Source: Clostridiales bacterium
GTDB lineage: Bacteria > Bacillota > Clostridia > Christensenellales > Borkfalkiaceae
Direction: 5' to 3'
Assembly: GCA_003503945.1 (NCBI GenBank)
Contig: DOCD01000103.1
Span: forward strand, 1 to 15,179
DNA length: 15,179 bases
Shown: piece by piece, positions 7,851-15,179 of the stretch
How positions within the stretch are numbered: the stretch's first letter is position 1
Layout of the letters: every line of letters starts with the position of its first letter
Position numbers and translations under genes: made by a program
Notes under the pieces: model-generated
Database searches by the model: none
What the model saw: only the letters and a program-made list of their open reading frames with translations
Told to the model about the DNA's origin: nothing

Positions 7851-10395
7851 CAATATACGCAAGATAAAGTACGCGTTCAACCCCGCCGACCCCGTAACCT
7901 TAAAAGAATATATTCTTTTCGAGGACGACAGGGATAAAAATAAATTCGTCGTGTTCAAGTTTGCAAACAACGTAAACCAGCATTTGCGGGCAATTAAGTT
8001 CGAGGTATTTCAGCTCGACAAGGACGGCAAGACGCTTGAAAAATCGGTGGTTTTATACGACGGCTTCGTATCCGAGCCGAACGCGCCGTTCGTGCCCAAC
8101 GCAAAGCTTGCGCTAAACTTCGGCTGCGCCGCGCTTACCGTGAAGGTGGTTTTCGCGGTTTTCGACAGGGTAAAGTGGCAGGACGGCGAATTTACCGACG
8201 CGAGCTACAAGTTCGACAGATACGCAAGCGACACCGTCGCCGCGCGCGCCGCCGCGGAAAAGCCCTCAAAGCCTTCCGTGCCCGCATCGCCCAAAAAGGC
8301 GGATAAGCCCAAGAAAAAGCAGCGCGCGGGCATAACCGATATTTACCGCAAAAACTTTGTAAAATTCCCCAAAGTGTTCAATATCCTCGTATGCGTCTGC
8401 GTTCTTGCGTGGGTTGGCGCGACGCTCGCGTTCTTTATTCACACCGATAAAAGGCAGACAATCGACGGCTACGACGTGCGCGTAATTTCAGAGGATACGG
8501 TAAGCCTTATAGGCTACGACGGCGACTCGACGAAGCTTGTCGTGCCCGCCAAAATCGGCGATTACTACGTGGAAAGCATAGGGGAGGGCGCGTTTAAAGG
8601 CTCGGATATAACCGAAGTCACATTCAAAACGAGCGGCGCGGTGATTATTGAAAGCGGGGCGTTTTCGGGCTGCGAAAAGCTTACCGCCGTCAAAAGCGAT
8701 ACTCTTTCGGGTAAGCTTACGCTTATGGAAAACAGCTTTTCGGGCTGCACCGCGCTTAAAGAAGTGAATTTGCCCACGGCGACGCTGTTCCCGTCCGCGC
8801 TCGAAGGCTGCAACGGCGTAAAAGAGCTTTCGTTCGGCTCGTTCATAAAAAACGGCGTAACGCTGTCCGACGTGTTCGCCGCGGACAAAAGCTCCTCGGT
8901 TTCTCTCGATAAGCTGAACTGTGGGGCTACGTACATACCCGAAGGGTTTTTCGGCGGAGTGACCGTGAAGGAAGCGAACTTCGACCTTAAATCGCTCACT
9001 GCCGAGTACGGCGCGCTCAAGGACGCGGGGCTTTCGGGTTATTACGCCACTTCGAGCTGCGAGGTGCTTTCGGGCGAGGTGGTGTCTGTAAAGCCGAACT
9101 CGCGCGAGCTGACAATTCCGAGATATACGACTTCGTTCAATCCCGAAAAATTTTCAAAGCTTATCGGCTCGGTTGAAAAGCTGACCGTGCTTACGAACAG
9201 CGCGGATAAAGATTACCTCGAAGTCACCGCGGGGCTGATTGCAAGCTTCCCCGCGCTGACCTCTATAGAAATCGCGGACGGGGTAATGCGCGAGGGTGCG
9301 CTCGACGGCTTCGATAAGATTGCCGAGTTCACCGCGCCCGTGCTTAAAACTCCTCTTAAAAATTATATTTCGGGCTCCGCCGTCAATTCCCTATACGTTA
9401 CGGGCGGCGGCACGCTTACCGCGGCATATCTCGAGGGCTGCGCGCAGCTGAACTCCGTCACGGTAGACGCCGCGGTTGCGGGGGTGTACGACGACGCGTT
9501 TTCGGGGCTGGGGCTTTCGGAGCTGTCCGTACCCTGCTTCGCGGGCAGAAAGATGTCGGCATATTCGGGGCTCGAAAATCTGCGCAGGCTCGAACTCACC
9601 CCTTACGGGCGCAACGCGTACGTGCCCGAGGGCTGCTTCGACGGGCTGCCGTATCTTACGGCAATTACCGTCGCGGAAGGGTTTACGGCGATAAGGAGCG
9701 GGATAGTAAGCTCGTCTTTAAATCTTCGCCGCCTCTATCTGCCCGACGGAATCACTTCTTTCAATTACCCCGTAATAGGCTCGGGCTGTACCTCGCTAAC
9801 CAACGTTTCGGTAAGCTTCGTATCCGCGCCAAAAAGCTATTCTGAGTTCAACGGGTCGTACGAATACACCGAAAGCCTCTCTCTGGGCGCGCCCTCTTTG
9901 AGCGCGGGCTTCTTCGACGGTGCGGAAAGTATAACCGCCCTCCGCCTTAAATGTACCGCCCTCGGCGAAGGCTTTAAGGGCTTTGCGGGCGGGCTCGGCA
10001 AACTCGAATATTTAGAGCTCGAAGCGGATACCGTAAGCGCGAAGCTTTCCGATTTGCTCGGCGAGGGGAGGGATAACTCCCGACTTTATACCCTCGTAAT
10101 GCGCTGCGAGGCTCTGCCCGACCTGTTCTTTTCGGACTGCGACCTGTCTAAAACGGACGTGCTGCTCGCCGATATTAAGGGGGTAAACGCAAGGCTGTTT
10201 ACCCGTTCGGATATAGCGAGGCTGTATTTTACTCAGTCGCTCGAGTACGACAAAGCATTGTTCGATGCGCTTAAAGGGCTGAATACCGAATTTTCTTTCA
10301 GGGGTACCCGCCCGCAGGATTCTTCCATACTCAATCAGGGGCAGAGATACAATTGGTCGGTAGACGGCGAAAAGCTGCTTATAAAGGAATTTTAA
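7837..10395 (+). CDS. Membrane-anchored BspA-like leucine-rich repeat protein with cytoplasmic beta domain
   Basis: 852 residues. The ATG at 7837 lies inside the end of the preceding gene and follows GGAGGGG at 7821-7827. Residues 1-130 form a strand-rich domain without a signal peptide. Residues 140-180 are a Lys/Pro/Ala linker with a strong basic cluster (KPKKKQR). Residues 180-201 form the single transmembrane helix. The positive-inside rule puts the N-terminus in the cytoplasm and residues 202-852 outside. From about residue 233 there are BspA-type (LRR_5) repeats, recognisable by VPAKIGDYYVESIGEGAF, IESGAFSGCEKLTAV and ENSFSGCTALKEVNLP. Further diverged repeats follow to about residue 790 (PEGFFGG, DDAFSGLGLSELSV, PEGCFDGLPYLTAI). 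The C-terminus ends in a short strand-rich tail, VDGEKLLIKEF. LRR_5 regions usually act in protein binding or adhesion; the ligand here is unknown. The topology, with a cytoplasmic domain linked directly to an external LRR, suggests sensing or scaffolding (inference). Confidence 0.87.
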   Translation: MSSYNNIRKIKYAFNPADPVTLKEYILFEDDRDKNKFVVFKFANNVNQHLRAIKFEVFQLDKDGKTLEKSVVLYDGFVSEPNAPFVPNAKLALNFGCAALTVKVVFAVFDRVKWQDGEFTDASYKFDRYASDTVAARAAAEKPSKPSVPASPKKADKPKKKQRAGITDIYRKNFVKFPKVFNILVCVCVLAWVGATLAFFIHTDKRQTIDGYDVRVISEDTVSLIGYDGDSTKLVVPAKIGDYYVESIGEGAFKGSDITEVTFKTSGAVIIESGAFSGCEKLTAVKSDTLSGKLTLMENSFSGCTALKEVNLPTATLFPSALEGCNGVKELSFGSFIKNGVTLSDVFAADKSSSVSLDKLNCGATYIPEGFFGGVTVKEANFDLKSLTAEYGALKDAGLSGYYATSSCEVLSGEVVSVKPNSRELTIPRYTTSFNPEKFSKLIGSVEKLTVLTNSADKDYLEVTAGLIASFPALTSIEIADGVMREGALDGFDKIAEFTAPVLKTPLKNYISGSAVNSLYVTGGGTLTAAYLEGCAQLNSVTVDAAVAGVYDDAFSGLGLSELSVPCFAGRKMSAYSGLENLRRLELTPYGRNAYVPEGCFDGLPYLTAITVAEGFTAIRSGIVSSSLNLRRLYLPDGITSFNYPVIGSGCTSLTNVSVSFVSAPKSYSEFNGSYEYTESLSLGAPSLSAGFFDGAESITALRLKCTALGEGFKGFAGGLGKLEYLELEADTVSAKLSDLLGEGRDNSRLYTLVMRCEALPDLFFSDCDLSKTDVLLADIKGVNARLFTRSDIARLYFTQSLEYDKALFDALKGLNTEFSFRGTRPQDSSILNQGQRYNWSVDGEKLLIKEF

Positions 10396-10403
10396 AACTG
10401 TTT

Positions 10404-10413
10404 AAAGGAGGTG
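10404..10413 (+). promoter_or_regulatory. Near-perfect Shine-Dalgarno sequence that fixes a TTG start
   Basis: AAAGGAGGTG matches the anti-Shine-Dalgarno complement over 10 nt. The in-frame GTG at 10411 is part of this sequence and has no ribosome binding site at a workable distance. The TTG at 10420 is 8 nt beyond GGAGG, ideal spacing, so TTG is the likely start of the following gene. Confidence 0.85.
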
Positions 10414-10419
10414 CGGAAA

Positions 10420-13400
10420 TTGAAGATACCCGATATTAAAACTATCGCGGGCGTAGTGGATATCATGCTCGAACACTGGCAGATTTCCGCGCTTGCCATG
10501 CTCGCGTTCGCCGTGCTCTGTATAGGGCTTTTCGGCGGGTTTAAAAAATGCGTTAAGGTTATAATCGCCATTTTGTGCGTAGGCGGCGCCCTCTGGGCGG
10601 CTGCCGTCATAGTCGACATAGCCCTAAGGGACGTGGAGGAAATAATCGATATCGCTATTGCATGGACGCCCACGGTGCTGTTTACGCTCACTCTCGCAAC
10701 AGCCGTATTCATAGGCTATAAGCGCGGGCTGCGCAAAAGCCTCGTCCTTTTCGCTCATTCCGCGTGCGCGGCGGCGGTGTGTCTTACGGCGTACTTTATC
10801 TGCGTTTCGAGCGAGGCGGTCGACGGGTTCCTGCTCACCGCGGTAAATGCAATTATGGGCGACGGCGCGCTTCAACGCGAGCTCGGCGTGAGCGCGGATT
10901 GTCAAACCTTGCGGCAGGTTTTAATAGGTTTTATAACAAACCTCTTCGACGGCGACGTAAGCATATTGCTTTCCGACAACGCGGCGTATTTAAGTACCCT
11001 CGCCGATATGGCGTTCAAAATCGTGTTCGCCGTTGTTTTCTACATAGTTTATCTTATAATCGTATTTATACTCTATATAATTTACCACGCGTGCTATTCG
11101 GAGAGGAAGTACAGGCGCAAAAAGACTGCGGCGGTTATGGAAAACAGGTCGGACTGCGTTTATCGCAAACACCCCGTCGGCGGCGGCGTCGTAGGGCTCG
11201 TTAGGGGGCTCGCGGCGGGGCTTATTTCCATTTCGTTTCTTGGCAGTGCGCTGTTCATAGTCGCAGGCACGGGCGAGGGCAAGCTCAAAGACTATTCTTT
11301 CGGCGATAAGAATACCGACTTTATATACTCTGTTTACCGCTCTGTCGAAAACTACGGCTCGCAGGGGATATTCAAGATTTTAAACGCCGTAAAGGATTCG
11401 GACGACGTACCCTATTATCTTTTCGCCGCCGACCTCGTGTTCTCGGGCGGGCTTAAAGACGAACCGAACGGGATTGACGAAAATATCAGATTTGTCGAGG
11501 AGCTGGGCGCGTACACTCAATTCGCGCGGGATACCTTTTCGCTGCTCATGAAGTACGGCGGCGATACCCTCGCGCCCATTGTAAGCGGCAATGGCGGCGA
11601 TATGGACGGCGTTATCGAGGTTATTTCCGACCCCGCGTTCGCCGCCGAGTTCGAGCACCTTGTTTCAAACTTCGACTCAAAGACCTATTTCATTAACTTT
11701 TCACTATCCCTCGTAAACTCCGTCGTAGCCAACATCGACGAAATGTCGTTTGCGGACGGAATAGGCGAGGACAATAAGGAGCTTTTGAAGGTTCTCTTCA
11801 AATCGGGTTATCTGTCGGAGACTATTCCCGACGAACGGGAGCTTAAAAAGCTTACGGGCAGCGAAGTCGCCACCCGCGCGGAGGATATGCCGCCCTCGAT
11901 AAGCGTTAACAAGCTGCTTACCAAAAAGGACGTAAAAATCGCGCTCGACATAGTTTTATCGCTGCTTTCCCAAAGGGGCGACGAAAGCGCGGGCGTGCCC
12001 GAAGCAATCAAAGCGCTGCTTCCCCGCATACAGGAGCTTTCGCTGCTTTCAACCGAACGCGCGAAGGAATTAAACCCCGTTTTGGGCAGATTGTACTGCT
12101 ATATCGAAAACAAGTATCTCACCGACGAGGGGCAGGACGGCATACGCTATTCCGAGGTCAAGGGGCTCAACGCGGACTGGAACGGCGAACTCCGCCGCCT
12201 AATATCCGCGGCGGACGGCTTATTCACCCTTTACGGTAACGTGTACGACGGGCAGGAGCCCTTGAAGAGCGTACTTAAAATTTTCGACGAAAACGACGAA
12301 AACTACGCGGAAAATATTTCTATTTACGACGAGCTTTGCGAAAGCGTAGCCGACTCCGTACTTATCGGCAGGGCGCTCGCTTCGAATAAAATAACGAACA
12401 TACTTCGCGAACAGCTTTCCGCCGTGGGCGAAAATATATACGTACCCGCAAGACTTGTTTACGAAAACACCTACGGCGAGGACGGCGAACTCATATCACA
12501 CGGCGAAACGTACTATCTCTTGTACGGGCTAAGGCTTCTCGGCGGCAATGAGGAGCTTATCGGAATGCTTTTAGACTCCTCCGAGGAGCCCGATATAATC
12601 GAAATACTCGACTGCGTTGCGGACGCGTTCGGCGAAAGGGATAAATTAGGCAACACTCTTGCGGACTATCTGACCGAGTCTACGCTGCTGCGCGCTATAA
12701 TTTCCGACGTGCTTACGGAAAAGGCGGACGGAGTTATCGCGGTGCCGTCGGTTTCGCTCGAAAGGGTGAACGGCGAATGCGTAAACCTTGTGGTTAAAGA
12801 CGAGCTCAAAGAAATTTTCGACGCTTTACCCGACGTTATCGACCTTATAAAGCCGCTTGCGGGCGAGGGAGCGACTGCCGCCGACATAGTTAAGCTTCTC
12901 GACGACAAAACGCTCAATTCGCTTTTGGACGGCGGCAACGGCATAATAGAGGGCACCGTGGCGAGCCACCTTATAAAACAGTTCGGCACGGGCGAGGCGG
13001 TGGTTATCCCCGCGCGGCTTTCAAGCTTCGAAAACTGGGTGTCCTTCAGCTCTGCGGGCGAGCTTAAAAAGCTGCTTTCCGCGGTAAGGCTTGCGGATAT
13101 AGACTTCGAAAAGCTGCTTTCGGGCAGCTTTGGCGCCGACGAAATGTTCGACATACTTAACGGGCTCGACGACGGCGAAATAACCGAAATTCTCAAATCG
13201 GACGTCATACATTACACAGTCTCCGATTATCTTCAGAACCGCGATTTCGGCTTCGGGGATTTTACGGTGATTGTTCCCGCTTCGAGCAAGATAAACTTGC
13301 AGGGCGACGTCATAGCAAGCCTCGTCAAAAAGGAAGAGCTGTCGGTTATTTTCTCAGACCTTAAAAATTTCGGGCTCGACTCGGGCATGACGGCGAGCGA

Positions 13401-15141
13401 CGTGGTGAGAAAGCTCGTCGCCGAAAAACAGGCGCTTACCGACAGCAACGTGATTTCGGCTTCGGTCGTCAATTTCATAATGTGCAACGAGGGCATACGC
13501 GACGCGCTTGACCTGCCCGATAAATTTATCGCCGCGGGCGAAAGGGCGGAGTTGGAGAGGTTCGGCGAAGCCAACATATGGCACGGCGAGCTGCCCGCGC
13601 TCCTAACCGCGCTAGACGAAATTTTCGAAATTTCCGCGGGCGGGCAGTTCGAAATAAACTCCGATACCATTTCCGACAGAGTAAACGAATTATTGAAGTC
13701 GATGAACAAGCCCGCCCAAGCGGAGGCGGGCAAGACAAAGCTGCAAGTTTGTTACGCCTCGGAAATAGTGCGCAACGAAATCACCGTCGAGCTCGACAAG
13801 GCGCTCGACGGAGTGGTTAAGCCGTCCGTTATAGCCGATGCAAAGCAGGACGGATACTATAAGCTTTCGGAAATACAGGCGCTGTCCGACGCGGCGGATA
13901 TATTCGGGCTCGACTTTTTGAACCTTTCCTCCGACGAGCTTACCGATAAGGTAAAAGCCGAGATAATGAACATAAACGAAAAGCGCGACGATTTCGGCGG
14001 GAGGAGCACGCTCGACGTGATTTACCCCTCGGCGATTATCCGCCATATGATGACCGAACAGCTCGACAAAGCCCTGCCCGAAAGCGCGGCGGAAAAAGCC
14101 ACGCTCGATAAAATCAAGGGCGCGGACGGGGCGTACCCCAAATCCGAATTTTCGGCTATGGTTACGGCGGTTAAAACGCTGGGTATAAATTCTGTCGACG
14201 AAATACGCGATTTCGGCTTTACCGAGTTTACGAAGTTCAGCCACAATTTAGACGCGGTGTATTCGTCCGACGTGCTCGCAGCCGTGCTGACAAAATCGGT
14301 TTCCGACGCGATAGAGGCGAACTTTGCGCTTGCCGACCACCCGAGCGCCTACCGCCCCGATATAAAAATTTACAGGCAGAGCGAAATTGAATGCATAATT
14401 TCTCTGCTCGGCGACGGGGACATAGGCGAATACAGCCTCGGCGCGGCGGCGGAGATGAAAAGGTTTATCCTGCCCGACGCGGGCGGCGAGCCGTCCTCGT
14501 ACATAATTTCGGCAACCCTTACGAAAAACCTTCTTTCAAACGACGGGCTTACCGTGCCGCAAAGCTTAATCTCGGCGGGGCTTATCCGCGCGGAGGAGCT
14601 CGCGCTGTTAATCGACGCGTTCGACGCGCTCAACGGCGGGGCGAGCTTCGACGGCTGGCACGTCGAGGGGGATATGGCGGTGCCCGAGCCCGAAGTGAGG
14701 GCGGCAGTTGCCGCAAGCGCGATAATGCGCGCGACTATGACCGATAATATAATAAAGCTCAACGGCGGAGTAACCGTCGCGGCGGGCAATGCAGTTGCCG
14801 ATAAGGACAGCCGAGGCAGGGATATAGCGGTGATAAGCGAAAGCCAGATTCTCGCCGTATTCGACGTGATAGCCGCCTGCGGCGAGGACAGACAGCTCAA
14901 AATCCCCTCCTTTGCAAGCATTGCCGACGTGGCGAAGTTCAGGGGCGACATTCCTCTCTTCTTCACGTGCGACAGCACTCGCTACGCCATAAGCGCGGTG
15001 CTAAGTCCGCTCGGCACGGCGGATAACGAAAACGCAGTGCTGCTTACGGACGGAGCGGAGGGGACCGAGTTCAATCCCGTAACCTTGCCCGCAATGACGG
15101 CTGAGGAGGCGCAGCGCATCCTCGAAATGTACGATTACTGA
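10420..15141 (+). CDS. Giant protein with CvpA-like membrane domain and uncharacterised helical repeat region
   Basis: 1,573 residues from TTG 10420 to TGA 15139-15141. Numbering is from the TTG. Hydrophobic helices are likely near 23-42, 47-67, 85-101, 106-130, 198-224 and 256-283. Between helices 3 and 4 is a GYKRGLRKS turn, and helix 6 begins GGGVVGLVRGLAAGL. Two such Gly-Arg-Gly-Leu motifs in a compact multi-helix unit recall the CvpA (colicin V production) family; this is a moderate, by-eye match. Residues 290-1573 are soluble, acidic and mostly helical. The even number of helices with basic cytoplasmic segments is hard to resolve, so an outside location for the large region is probable, not certain. 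From about residue 550 to the end there are about 12 degenerate repeats of 71-106 residues. No catalytic motif was found. The hydrophobic N-terminus acts as the export and anchor segment. It is the last gene of the run; a hairpin follows 21 nt after the stop. Confidence 0.82.
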   Translation: MKIPDIKTIAGVVDIMLEHWQISALAMLAFAVLCIGLFGGFKKCVKVIIAILCVGGALWAAAVIVDIALRDVEEIIDIAIAWTPTVLFTLTLATAVFIGYKRGLRKSLVLFAHSACAAAVCLTAYFICVSSEAVDGFLLTAVNAIMGDGALQRELGVSADCQTLRQVLIGFITNLFDGDVSILLSDNAAYLSTLADMAFKIVFAVVFYIVYLIIVFILYIIYHACYSERKYRRKKTAAVMENRSDCVYRKHPVGGGVVGLVRGLAAGLISISFLGSALFIVAGTGEGKLKDYSFGDKNTDFIYSVYRSVENYGSQGIFKILNAVKDSDDVPYYLFAADLVFSGGLKDEPNGIDENIRFVEELGAYTQFARDTFSLLMKYGGDTLAPIVSGNGGDMDGVIEVISDPAFAAEFEHLVSNFDSKTYFINFSLSLVNSVVANIDEMSFADGIGEDNKELLKVLFKSGYLSETIPDERELKKLTGSEVATRAEDMPPSISVNKLLTKKDVKIALDIVLSLLSQRGDESAGVPEAIKALLPRIQELSLLSTERAKELNPVLGRLYCYIENKYLTDEGQDGIRYSEVKGLNADWNGELRRLISAADGLFTLYGNVYDGQEPLKSVLKIFDENDENYAENISIYDELCESVADSVLIGRALASNKITNILREQLSAVGENIYVPARLVYENTYGEDGELISHGETYYLLYGLRLLGGNEELIGMLLDSSEEPDIIEILDCVADAFGERDKLGNTLADYLTESTLLRAIISDVLTEKADGVIAVPSVSLERVNGECVNLVVKDELKEIFDALPDVIDLIKPLAGEGATAADIVKLLDDKTLNSLLDGGNGIIEGTVASHLIKQFGTGEAVVIPARLSSFENWVSFSSAGELKKLLSAVRLADIDFEKLLSGSFGADEMFDILNGLDDGEITEILKSDVIHYTVSDYLQNRDFGFGDFTVIVPASSKINLQGDVIASLVKKEELSVIFSDLKNFGLDSGMTASDVVRKLVAEKQALTDSNVISASVVNFIMCNEGIRDALDLPDKFIAAGERAELERFGEANIWHGELPALLTALDEIFEISAGGQFEINSDTISDRVNELLKSMNKPAQAEAGKTKLQVCYASEIVRNEITVELDKALDGVVKPSVIADAKQDGYYKLSEIQALSDAADIFGLDFLNLSSDELTDKVKAEIMNINEKRDDFGGRSTLDVIYPSAIIRHMMTEQLDKALPESAAEKATLDKIKGADGAYPKSEFSAMVTAVKTLGINSVDEIRDFGFTEFTKFSHNLDAVYSSDVLAAVLTKSVSDAIEANFALADHPSAYRPDIKIYRQSEIECIISLLGDGDIGEYSLGAAAEMKRFILPDAGGEPSSYIISATLTKNLLSNDGLTVPQSLISAGLIRAEELALLIDAFDALNGGASFDGWHVEGDMAVPEPEVRAAVAASAIMRATMTDNIIKLNGGVTVAAGNAVADKDSRGRDIAVISESQILAVFDVIAACGEDRQLKIPSFASIADVAKFRGDIPLFFTCDSTRYAISAVLSPLGTADNENAVLLTDGAEGTEFNPVTLPAMTAEEAQRILEMYDY
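12061..15138 (+). repeat. About 12 degenerate alpha-helical repeats in gene 5, family not recognised
   Basis: Each unit has a block of type (G/S/K)E(L/I)xx(L/I)hxA, such as WNGELRRLISAADGLF, AGELKKLLSAV, WHGELPALLTALDEIF and LSEIQALSDAADIFG. The conserved Glu codons start at 12187, 12505, 12802, 13060, 13336, 13588, 13870, 14146, 14383, 14596, 14839 and 15106. These are residues 590, 696, 795, 881, 973, 1057, 1151, 1243, 1322, 1393, 1474 and 1563, spaced 71-106 residues apart. Between them is a second block of type S-x-h-I-x-x-x-h-T-x-x-L (SEIVRNEITVELDKAL, SAIIRHMMTEQLDKAL, SYIISATLTKNLL, SAIMRATMTDNII). In many units this second block leads into a (V/I)PA or VxP turn. The protein stops inside the twelfth Glu block (TAEEAQRILEMYDY). 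Start of the array is approximate. Confidence 0.7.
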
Positions 15142-15162
15142 CAAAAGAATATTAAATGCGCG

Positions 15163-15179
15163 CCGCCCTTATCGGGCGG
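15163..15179 (+). terminator. Possible intrinsic terminator hairpin cut by window edge
   Basis: Six perfect base pairs, ccgccc (15163-15168) with gggcgg (15174-15179), enclose the loop ttatc. It sits 21 nt after the stop of the last gene. The stem may extend beyond the edge, since gcg precedes the left arm. The T-run that would confirm a terminator lies outside the window. Confidence 0.5.

Noticed and set aside
10411..10413. GTG as the start of the last gene
   Set aside because: It overlaps the Shine-Dalgarno sequence; TTG at 10420 has correct spacing.

Overview
This 15.2 kb window is almost wholly filled by one co-directional run of five protein genes on the + strand. There are no RNA genes, transposases, CRISPR arrays or recognisable enzymes. 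Strong AGGAGG-type ribosome binding sites, a TTG start, a moderate base composition, and the domains present (MBG/YDG surface repeats, BspA-like leucine-rich repeats, a DUF975-like membrane core) suggest a Bacillota genome, probably an uncultured gut-type Clostridia member. This assignment is inference; there is no marker gene in the window.

Layout. (1) 2-5665: the 3' part of a giant surface protein of at least 1,887 residues. It is built from about 20 tandem MBG/YDG-type beta modules and has no C-terminal sorting signal. (2) 5695-7131: a DUF975-like polytopic membrane protein. It has a long acidic tail into which two copies of a 51-bp palindromic repeat appear to have been absorbed in frame. 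(3) 7137-7850: a small three-helix membrane protein with a cytoplasmic beta-rich loop. (4) 7837-10395: a protein with a cytoplasmic beta-rich domain, one transmembrane helix, and an external BspA-like leucine-rich repeat region. (5) 10420-15141: a 1,573-residue protein with a CvpA-like multi-helix N-terminus. Its large, predicted extracytoplasmic region carries about 12 copies of a degenerate alpha-helical repeat that I do not recognise. A GC-rich hairpin at the very end of the window may be the terminator.

Intergenic spacings are 29, 5, -14 and 24 nt, so the five genes are probably one transcript whose promoter lies upstream of the window. Every product is membrane-embedded or exported, and three carry very large repetitive exposed regions. 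I therefore infer a cell-envelope or surface-display assembly, perhaps for adhesion or envelope structure. The sequence gives no direct evidence of substrate or partner. The most novel items are the uncharacterised helical repeat in gene 5, the in-frame palindromic elements in gene 2, and a possible shared cytoplasmic domain between genes 3 and 4.
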